Shown here in pieces: positions 21,301 to 26,170 of a stretch of DNA of 26,170 nt. Source of the DNA: SpSt-600 sp042408195 (GTDB lineage: Bacteria > Chloroflexota > Anaerolineae > SpSt-600). Position 1 is the stretch's first letter; the number at the start of each line of letters is the position of its first letter. Both the position numbers and the translations under genes were made by a program. Below the pieces are notes generated by a model that ran no database searches, was not told the DNA's origin, and worked only from the letters and a program-made list of their open reading frames with translations. The stretch spans positions 1 to 26,170 of the forward strand of contig JBHOQL010000075.1 of NCBI GenBank assembly GCA_042408195.1, given 5' to 3'.

Positions 21301-22323
21301 AAAATGGAATACCCCGCCTGGATAACTGCTGTCACTACACTCCTCAGGGTAACCTTGGGCACGATAGCACTCCTGATGGGATTCGGATACGTGGGTCTGG
21401 CCGGAGTCTCAGTGGCAGTGAACGCTATCACTCTGGGAATCCTCCTCTACCTCATGGTTACCAAGCTGTTCTTCCCCCGCCCCGAACCCGACTTTTCCCT
21501 GGTGAGGGCCATGCTGGCTCCCGCCTTCCCCCTCATGATAAACCATTTTTTGGCCACCGTTTTCTTCAGGATTGACGTCTTGATCCTCCAGCCTCTCAAG
21601 GGGGATGCGGCCGTCGGTTACTACACCGCTGCTTATAGGTACATAGACGGTCTCAATATAATCCCTGCCTACTTCACCATGGCCCTCTTCCCTATGCTCT
21701 CCCGCTACGCCGAAGCTTACAAGGAGGAATTCATGCGGGTCTACAACACTGCCCTGCGGCTCCTGATACTGGTGAGCATACCCATAGCCGTGCTTTTCAC
21801 TTTTACCGCCAGGGAACTTATTCTGCTCTTGGGAGGATCCGAATACTTACCCCACTCCATGATCGCCCTTCAACTCCTGATCTGGTTCTTCCCCTTCAGC
21901 TGCATAAACAGCGTCACCCAATACGTGCTCATAGCGATAAACCAGCAGAGTTTCCTGACCAAAGCCTTCCTCATTGGGGTAGCTTTCAACATTGTCGGGA
22001 ACCTTTTACTCATCCCCCCCTACAGCTACAAAGGAGCAGCTGTAATGACGGTGTTTTCGGAACTGGCTCTGTTAGCCCCCTTCTACTACTGCGTGCGGAA
22101 GAACTTGGGGCCGCTGCCGTGGAAGGAACTTTTCTGGCGTCCCACCCTCGCTTCAGCAGCTATGGCCCTTGCTTTCTGGTTGGTCCAGCAGGTTAACTTC
22201 TGGCTGGCTATCGGCTCTTCAATTCTGGTGTATCTTTCAGTGGTGCTGGCTCTGGGGGCCTTCCCCAAGGAAGAGATGGAAAGGGTCATTGGAGGACTGC
22301 GCCGCCGGCTGGCTGGTGGGTAA
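18355..22323 (+). CDS. Fusion of YfhO-type membrane protein and Wzx/MOP-superfamily flippase
   Basis: A single 1322-codon frame starts at GTG 18355 (site GGGAGG). Residues 1 to about 835 form a YfhO-like protein: many transmembrane helices, a WNPYIFTGMPFLATGQHSAL loop after the first helix, an extracytoplasmic domain around 570-800 and the family closing segment LVLTDAFFPGWKAYDGD. YfhO proteins resemble GT-C glycosyltransferases; in Gram-positive bacteria YfhO helps decorate lipoteichoic acid. After a charged linker (YREEEETTLSRVAKNT, near 838) comes a complete polysaccharide flippase of about 12-14 helices (MLRILAPEGAGRYQFAVIF, FPLMINHFLATVFFRIDVLIL, YFTMALFPMLSRYAEAY). Together they could glycosylate and flip a lipid-linked glycan. 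No stop or frameshift separates the halves. The 3' end overlaps a convergent dehydrogenase gene by 38 bp. Confidence 0.9.
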   Translation: MKLRRLGPDFLAAFVLLLPLVVLFWPVTFGGKTLIPADNLFAFEPWKSFAADVGVSVPHNELLSDLILENYVWKKFILECIRNKELPLWNPYIFTGMPFLATGQHSALYPLSLLFYIIPLPRAYGIFTVLQLWIAGLSMYFLARVLGMRRLASTTAALAYELSGFFVVSVVFPMIIAAASWLPAILACIEMTLRRLREGRKSPLPFTILGAIFIGLHFLAGHPEISYYVAMVAAYFALIRVITFYIRERRPSFLARSFLFLGIMAVTGAGLGAIQLIPLYEVARFNFRQGMVTLEDVLGWAYPTRQVLTFLMPDFFGNPSHHAYFDLATKKWLPVTVNYRGEPINTIFWGIKNYVEAGSYMGLLTLALALAGAFLGRDRGIKWTFSALAVLSLLFAFGTPLYALLYYFLPGYNQLHSPFRWVFPYTLSIAILAGFGIEEVRKLRPLLPWLIVLPGLTGLLFCLISFLHPEPFFSLADRFLAHSDLAQGAFSDGRMFFSYEWWNFLRFSLFLSLAGLALLVGRKERFSALLPAVIAADLLWAWWGFNPAVDPVLLRFTPPMVEFLKSDQELYRITSFNLPGEKTFWPNVGMLFGIQDVRGYDSIIPKQYADFMKALSPQWDLLYNRISPIYTPFREALDSPLLDLLNVKYIITTQEISNPGHTLVYDGEVKVYRNDDYLPRAFTSNCALHVAEEDLPKALQELRSPRCVVLERGSKPWQYDPKDPPLPEGLGKIGEAQVVSYSPTQVEISVTLPERGLLVLTDAFFPGWKAYDGDMELKLYRAYGNFRAVILEPGTHRVRFKYSPMSFKLGLYASFIAFSALLFLSGYWLWRRIYREEEETTLSRVAKNTFIPMGLAFANKLIDMAFAMLMLRILAPEGAGRYQFAVIFIGYFEILTRFGLGILLTREVAKDKSQANRYITNVTILRLLLWLSSWPLMAFILFLYVRYAGLTSDTAFTVGLFNLALLFSLLSDVVSSAFMAWEKMEYPAWITAVTTLLRVTLGTIALLMGFGYVGLAGVSVAVNAITLGILLYLMVTKLFFPRPEPDFSLVRAMLAPAFPLMINHFLATVFFRIDVLILQPLKGDAAVGYYTAAYRYIDGLNIIPAYFTMALFPMLSRYAEAYKEEFMRVYNTALRLLILVSIPIAVLFTFTARELILLLGGSEYLPHSMIALQLLIWFFPFSCINSVTQYVLIAINQQSFLTKAFLIGVAFNIVGNLLLIPPYSYKGAAVMTVFSELALLAPFYYCVRKNLGPLPWKELFWRPTLASAAMALAFWLVQQVNFWLAIGSSILVYLSVVLALGAFPKEEMERVIGGLRRRLAGG

Positions 22324-23530
22324 AGTCAAAGACGGCCTTCACCAGGCTCCTCCGACCTTTCCCCGTCACCCACTCCAGGGCTTTGCGGTAATCCTCAGGC
22401 CTGAACTTATGGGTTACCAAAGGTGCTAACTCCACCTCCTTCCGGGCTATGAAATCCAGAGCCATCTGGAAAGTATGCACCCTCTGACCCCTGTAATCTT
22501 CCACAGCGTAGGAATAGGTCCCCACCACTTTGAGTTCCTTCAGCCAGATAGGGGTCCAGTCAATCCCACCGGGAGTTGAGGCCAACCCAACCATAACCAC
22601 CTTTCCACCAGCCCCAGTGAGGCGGAAAGCTAGTTCAATGCTCGCCCTAGAACCCACGCAGTCAAAAGTCAGAGCCGGACCAGATAGGGAGATGGGACCG
22701 CCCAAGAGCGGCTTTAGAAGCTTTGCCCCTATAGCCTGAGCCAGCTCTCTTTCCTCTCCCAATTTTACCGTCACATCAGCTCCGTAGCCGCGTGCCAGTT
22801 CAGCCTGAAAGGGGTACTTGTAAAGCAGGACAATTCTGGCCTTCGAGCCCAGTGCTCTCAGGGCAGCCACGGTGCAAAGCCCTATCGTCCCCCCGCCTAT
22901 AACAAGGACGGTATCCGTATCCTTCGGGAAATTGTTCCAGACGGCATGGAGAGCTACGGCAAATGGTTCCACCATGACCGCTTCTTCATCAGTGATCCCA
23001 TCGGGTACCGGATAGATCCTGGAGCGATGCGCAACGAAGTATTCGCCCCAGCTTCCCCCCGTATCCTGGCAGCTTCCTATGAGTAATCCGGGAGCCAGGT
23101 TCCCCTCAGTGACCCTGTGGCAGAGGTTCTCCTTTCCTTCCCTGCACATGGGGCAACGGTCCAGGAAACCCCTCACCTCGCAGGAAAGGACCGGATCCAC
23201 CACCACCCTTTGGCCTTGTTCGATCCCCTCCACCTGCTTCCCCTTTTCCACCACCACTCCCACATTTTCATGTCCAAGGACGAAAATTGGCGAGGAGACA
23301 GCTGAGAGCAGAGGGCTTGTGTGGAGAGTTATGACCCCAAGGTCACTTCCGCATATCCCTCCGTAGGTAGTCTTCACTTTGACCCATTCCTGAGAGGGCA
23401 GAGACGGCTCAGGGAACTCCCCGTACTGAAGGCAAGAAGGTGCACTCCAGAAGAAACGCTTGTTCAGAGTTCCCAGCACCTTGGTAAGGACATAACGAGG
23501 GATACTGGCGATAAAGTAAATTGCTCGCAT
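22286..23530 (-). CDS. Zinc-dependent alcohol dehydrogenase family protein (MDR superfamily)
   Basis: The 414-residue protein has the catalytic-zinc half GGICGSDLG and LGHENVGVVVEKG, and a structural-zinc loop with four cysteines (CEVRGFLDRCPMCREGKENLC, written here with Cys at both ends). It continues with EPFAVALHAVW, the Rossmann motif VLVIGGGTIGLCTVAALRAL and GGKVVMVGLASTPGG. It is an NAD(P)-dependent oxidoreductase of sorbitol/threonine dehydrogenase type; the substrate is not predictable. The N-terminus is about 30 residues longer than usual, with a hydrophobic start (MRAIYFIASIPRYVLTKVLG) that may contact the membrane. ATG 23530 follows GGAGG. It is convergent with, and overlaps, the flippase fusion gene. 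Confidence 0.88.
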   Translation of the reverse strand: MRAIYFIASIPRYVLTKVLGTLNKRFFWSAPSCLQYGEFPEPSLPSQEWVKVKTTYGGICGSDLGVITLHTSPLLSAVSSPIFVLGHENVGVVVEKGKQVEGIEQGQRVVVDPVLSCEVRGFLDRCPMCREGKENLCHRVTEGNLAPGLLIGSCQDTGGSWGEYFVAHRSRIYPVPDGITDEEAVMVEPFAVALHAVWNNFPKDTDTVLVIGGGTIGLCTVAALRALGSKARIVLLYKYPFQAELARGYGADVTVKLGEERELAQAIGAKLLKPLLGGPISLSGPALTFDCVGSRASIELAFRLTGAGGKVVMVGLASTPGGIDWTPIWLKELKVVGTYSYAVEDYRGQRVHTFQMALDFIARKEVELAPLVTHKFRPEDYRKALEWVTGKGRRSLVKAVFDFTHQPAGGAVLQ

Positions 23531-23551
23531 AATAATACCTCCGGCAGATTG

Positions 23552-23580
23552 TTCGCTAAAAATATTAACCCGTGAGCGAA
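23552..23580. promoter_or_regulatory. Inverted repeat upstream of the alcohol dehydrogenase gene
   Basis: TTCGCT (23552-23557) and AGCGAA (23575-23580) are inverted arms 17 bases apart, flanking a possible -10 (minus-strand TAATAT). The position 20-50 bp before the start codon suggests an operator. The arms are short, so it is weak. Confidence 0.3.
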
Positions 23581-23689
23581 AGCCTTGATTTACGCATCCT
23601 TTTTTTCGAATAGTGGGAGAATCCAGAGAACTGTGCCCTCAAACAGGTAATAGGTGCACGTACTTCTAAACCAAAGGGCCATCATCTGC

Positions 23690-24050
23690 ATCCTGCCCGT
23701 GGGCAGGATTTAAAACCGCAGCAAACCCAGAGCCAACAAGTCGGTAAAGCGGGAATCCAAAAGGCTCACGTCCTCTAGCAAAGGGTCTGGGGATGGGCTC
23801 CTAGAAAACTCCGAAAGGGGCAAGCCACTACCTCCACTAGCCTCCCCACGAGCGGGACCCTTAGCCGAGGCAAGCCTCAAACCTACGAGGGTGGGCAAAC
23901 CTGGAGGTTCTAGGGGACATAAGCCCCTTGGCAGGTGGTCTAGGGGATAGGCCCCCCAGAAATTTTCAAGAAGGGAGCGAAATGCCAGCATTGGCCCCTG
24001 CTTACGAGCGGGACTCAAAACCGTAGCAAACCCAGAGCCAATGAGGGTGG
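23690..24050. repeat. Three degenerate tandem copies of a repeat of about 154 bp
   Basis: Three related units fill most of this gap. Unit boundaries can be followed by CGAGCGGGAC at 24005 and 23849, and a diverged CGTGGGCAGGA near 23698. Next comes AAAACCGTAGCAAACCCAG (24017) against AAAACCGCAGCAAACCCAG (23712), with a diverged copy at 23860. Inner segments GGTCTGGGGATGGGC (23784) and GGTCTAGGGGATAGGC (23937) are 153 apart. Unit 3 contains a perfect hairpin ATCCTGCCC-GT-GGGCAGGAT (23690-23709). The spacing is too long and too degenerate for a CRISPR array. Origin and role are unknown; the minus strand is open for 102 codons across it but does not look coding. Confidence 0.7.
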
Positions 24051-24120
24051 GAACAATAGCAATAAAACATCCTCCACGTAGTCCAGAAAACGGGATGCAT
24101 CCACTAAGCTAACCTCAAAC

Positions 24121-24153
24121 AAAAAGCCCCCTCCCCATCGGGAGGGGGCTTTT
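24121..24153 (-). terminator. Intrinsic terminator after groEL (bidirectional form)
   Basis: Stem GCCCCCTCCC (24126-24135) / GGGAGGGGGC (24140-24149) with loop CATC. It is flanked by AAAAA on one side and TTTT on the other, so it works on both strands. It lies 7 nt after the groEL stop codon. Confidence 0.92.
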
Positions 24154-24159
24154 GCTGAC

Positions 24160-25788
24160 TTAATACTCAGGTGGGGTTGGCGGGGTCTTCTCCTTCTCCG
24201 GTATCTCGCTCACCAGCGCCTCGGTGGTCAGGATCATAGCAGCGATGCTGGCTGCGTTCTCGAGCGCCGCCCTCGTTACCTTAACGGGGTCAATTATACC
24301 GGCCTCAAACATGTCCCTATAATCCTCCTCCAGCACATCAAAGCCGATGTTAGGGTTATTCAACTCATTCTGGCGGCGCCTTATCTCCTGAACCACCACG
24401 GCTCCGTCGTAACCGGCATTTTCAGCCAGCTGCCTGGCTGGTTCCTCCAGAGCCCTCTTAACGATCTCAACGCCCGTCCTTTCGTCGGGGAACTCAACCT
24501 CAATACCATCCAGTTTCTTCTGAGCGTTGAGGAGAGCTACACCGCCGCCAGGCACGATCCCTTCCTCCACAGCAGCCCTGGTGGCGCTGAGAGCGTCTTC
24601 AACCCTGTGCTTCTTTTCCTTGAGTTCCACTTCGGTAGCCGCACCCACCTTGATAACGGCGACCCCGCCAGCCAGCTTGGCCAGCCTCTCCTGAAGTTTC
24701 TCGCGATCATAGTCAGAAGTAGTCTTTTCAATCTCAACCTTGATCTGCTCAATACGTCCCTTGATCTGCTTGGGATCGCCCTTACCTTCGATAATGGTAG
24801 TGTCATCCTTGGTGACCACAACTCTACGGGCGCGGCCGAGGTCAGCAATAGTGACGCTCTCCAGCTTCCGGCCCAGCTCCTCGGAGATAACCTGGCCACC
24901 AGTGAGGATGGCGATGTCCTCCAACATTCTCTTGCGCCTATCGCCGAAGCCTGGAGCCTTTACCGCTACGCAATTGATGACCCCGCGGAGCTTATTGAGG
25001 ATTAGAGTAGCCAGAGCTTCGCCTTCCACATCTTCAGCGATAACCAGAAGCTCCCTCTTGCCCACCTGGACCAGCCTTTCCAGGACCGGGACGATATCGG
25101 CGGCGGAGGAAATCTTCTTGTCGTGGATCAGGATATAGGGCTCCTCAAGGACGGCTTCCATAGTCTCGGGGTTGGTGATAAAATAGGGGGAGATGTAACC
25201 GCGGTCAAACTGCATACCCTCTACATACTCAACCTCGAAGCCGAGCCCCTTGCCTTCCTCAACAGTGATGACGCCGTCCTTGCCCACCTTATCCATCACA
25301 TCGGCGATAAGGTTGCCGATCTCTCGGTCGTTGGCGGAGATAGCAGCCACGTGAGCGATCTCCTCCTTGCTCTTCAGCTCCCTGGCCATCTCCTTGAGGA
25401 TTTCCACCACCTTCTTGGTAGCCTTCTCAATACCTCGTTTCAGGAGCATGGGGTTAGCCCCGGCAGCGATGTTCTTGAGGCCCTCGTTGACCATAATCTG
25501 GGCCAAGACCGTAGCGGTGGTGGTGCCGTCGCCAGCCACATCGTTGGTCTTAGTAGCTGCCTCCTTGAGGAGTTGGGCCCCCATGTTCTGGAATGGGTCC
25601 TTGAGCTCAATCTCCTTGGCCACGGTCACCCCATCGTGGGTAACTGTAGGGGCTCCCCACTTCTTTTCCAAGGCCACGTTGCGGCCCTTGGGACCCAGAG
25701 TGACCTTCACGGCATTGGCTAAAGTATCAACTCCGATCTTAAGATTGCGCCTCGCCTCTTCAGCAAAAATCAACTGCTTGGCAGCCAT
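24160..25788 (-). CDS. groL: Chaperonin GroEL (Hsp60)
   Basis: GroEL forms the double-ring cage that folds proteins in the cytoplasm with ATP and the GroES lid. The 542-residue sequence has the ATP-binding segments VKVTLGPKGRNVALE and GDGTTTATVLAQ, the apical-domain YISPYFITNPETMEAVLEEP and the hinge/intermediate VEEGIVPGGGVALL. The C-terminus reads SEIPEKEKTPPTPPEY, with a Pro/charged tail instead of the usual Gly-Gly-Met repeat. ATG 25788 follows GAGGAGGTGAG. It is cotranscribed with groES, 24 nt upstream, and controlled by the CIRCE operator. Confidence 0.99.
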   Translation of the reverse strand: MAAKQLIFAEEARRNLKIGVDTLANAVKVTLGPKGRNVALEKKWGAPTVTHDGVTVAKEIELKDPFQNMGAQLLKEAATKTNDVAGDGTTTATVLAQIMVNEGLKNIAAGANPMLLKRGIEKATKKVVEILKEMARELKSKEEIAHVAAISANDREIGNLIADVMDKVGKDGVITVEEGKGLGFEVEYVEGMQFDRGYISPYFITNPETMEAVLEEPYILIHDKKISSAADIVPVLERLVQVGKRELLVIAEDVEGEALATLILNKLRGVINCVAVKAPGFGDRRKRMLEDIAILTGGQVISEELGRKLESVTIADLGRARRVVVTKDDTTIIEGKGDPKQIKGRIEQIKVEIEKTTSDYDREKLQERLAKLAGGVAVIKVGAATEVELKEKKHRVEDALSATRAAVEEGIVPGGGVALLNAQKKLDGIEVEFPDERTGVEIVKRALEEPARQLAENAGYDGAVVVQEIRRRQNELNNPNIGFDVLEEDYRDMFEAGIIDPVKVTRAALENAASIAAMILTTEALVSEIPEKEKTPPTPPEY

Positions 25789-25812
25789 GGTCTCACCTCC
25801 TCTACTTGGAAT

Positions 25813-26103
25813 TTAATCTTCAATCACGGCCATGATATCGGATTCTCTGAGGATAAGGTATTTCTTATCGTCCAACTTAACCTCAGTACCGGCGTACTTA
25901 GCAAATACAACCCGGTCGCCTTCTTTTATATCAAGGGGTATCCTTTGGCCCTGATCGTTCAAGCGTCCGGGCCCCACGGCGATAACCTTACCTTCCTGGG
26001 GCTTCTCCTTAGCCGTTTCCGGCAGGATTATACCGGCAGGAGTCCTCTCCTCCTTCTCGATGGGTTCCACAACTACCCTATCCCCAAGCGGCCTGAGCCT
26101 CAT
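25813..26103 (-). CDS. groS: Co-chaperonin GroES (Hsp10)
   Basis: The 96-residue protein has the family opening LRPLGDRVVVEPIEKEERT, the mobile loop TPAGIILPETAKEKPQEG, and the roof/strand segments KEGDRVVFAKYAGTEVKLDD and LILRESDIMAVIED. It caps GroEL. ATG 26103 follows AGAAGGAGG. It is the first gene of the groESL operon, directly downstream of a perfect CIRCE element. Confidence 0.99.
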   Translation of the reverse strand: MRLRPLGDRVVVEPIEKEERTPAGIILPETAKEKPQEGKVIAVGPGRLNDQGQRIPLDIKEGDRVVFAKYAGTEVKLDDKKYLILRESDIMAVIED

Positions 26104-26124
26104 AGTGCCACCTCCTTCTAAGAT

Positions 26125-26151
26125 TTAGCACTCTCGCCTTGAGAGTGCTAA
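26125..26151. promoter_or_regulatory. CIRCE operator (HrcA binding site) of groESL
   Basis: TTAGCACTC (26125-26133), 9-base spacer, GAGTGCTAA (26143-26151): a perfect match to the CIRCE consensus. HrcA repressor binds it and releases on heat shock. A candidate -10 (TATATT on the minus strand, 26159-26154) lies just upstream, with any -35 beyond the window edge. It predicts an hrcA gene elsewhere in the genome. Confidence 0.97.
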
Positions 26152-26170
26152 ATAATATATACACCAAAAT

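Noticed and set aside
23710..24018. 102-codon minus-strand gene across the tandem repeat
   Set aside because: No ribosome site or recognisable domain. The frame is open because the repeat units lack stops, and it lies in repeated non-coding sequence.
23690..24050. CRISPR array
   Set aside because: Copies are about 154 bp apart, strongly diverged along the whole unit and lack short identical repeats with unique spacers. No cas genes are nearby.
25123..25722. 199-codon plus-strand gene
   Set aside because: It is antisense to highly conserved groEL codons. Long antisense frames are common opposite GC-rich genes.

Overview
The window looks like chromosomal DNA from an anaerobic, probably thermophilic bacterium, most likely a member of the Chloroflexota (Anaerolineae-like). 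That assignment is inference. It rests on an archaeal-type S-adenosylmethionine synthetase, a short MetE-like methionine synthase, a bactofilin-like/ECF sigma locus, rubrerythrin beside a peroxiredoxin, many GTG and TTG starts, and fairly high GC. No rRNA, tRNA, CRISPR array or intact mobile element was seen.

Layout. (1) 1-3349, minus strand: an ECF sigma factor, its membrane anti-sigma factor, a bactofilin-like membrane protein, an ABC ATPase and the first codons of an ABC-2 permease, tightly coupled and in that transcription order. (2) 3501-5594, minus: a Mth938-domain protein, an MGDG-synthase-like glycosyltransferase and guanylate kinase. (3) 6005-7913, minus: tsaD followed by an orphan FAD subunit of the molybdenum-hydroxylase type. 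(4) 7981-12545, minus: a complete SAM-cycle transcription unit with a near-consensus promoter, a SAM-I (S-box) riboswitch with its terminator, mtnA, a metallo-beta-lactamase-fold protein, a short MetE-like protein, the archaeal-type SAM synthetase and a strong terminator. (5) 12546-13156: about 600 bases without intact genes, holding a possible ISAs1-type transposase remnant. (6) 13157-14877, plus: a strong promoter, a long leader, a peroxiredoxin whose peroxidatic cysteine codon is an in-frame TGA (selenocysteine), and rubrerythrin. (7) 14973-22323, plus: an M50 site-2-type protease, a polyferredoxin-like protein, an ornithine cyclodeaminase-family enzyme and a 1322-residue fusion of a YfhO-type membrane protein with a Wzx/MOP flippase. 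(8) 22286-23530, minus: a zinc-type alcohol dehydrogenase whose 3' end overlaps the fusion gene. (9) 23690-24050: three degenerate copies of a repeat of about 154 bp. (10) 24121-26170, minus: groES-groEL under a perfect CIRCE operator, ending in a strong terminator.

The most striking element is the selenoprotein peroxiredoxin at 13549-14250. A standard gene caller splits it at the TGA at 13798-13800. The TGA sits exactly where the family has its catalytic Cys (FTFV-[C]-PTEL), and a stem-loop matching the bacterial SECIS layout begins 11 nt after it. With rubrerythrin downstream it forms a peroxide-defence unit suited to an anaerobe. The second notable system is the SAM-cycle operon, in which a bacterial SAM-I riboswitch controls an archaeal-type SAM synthetase together with methionine synthesis and salvage genes.
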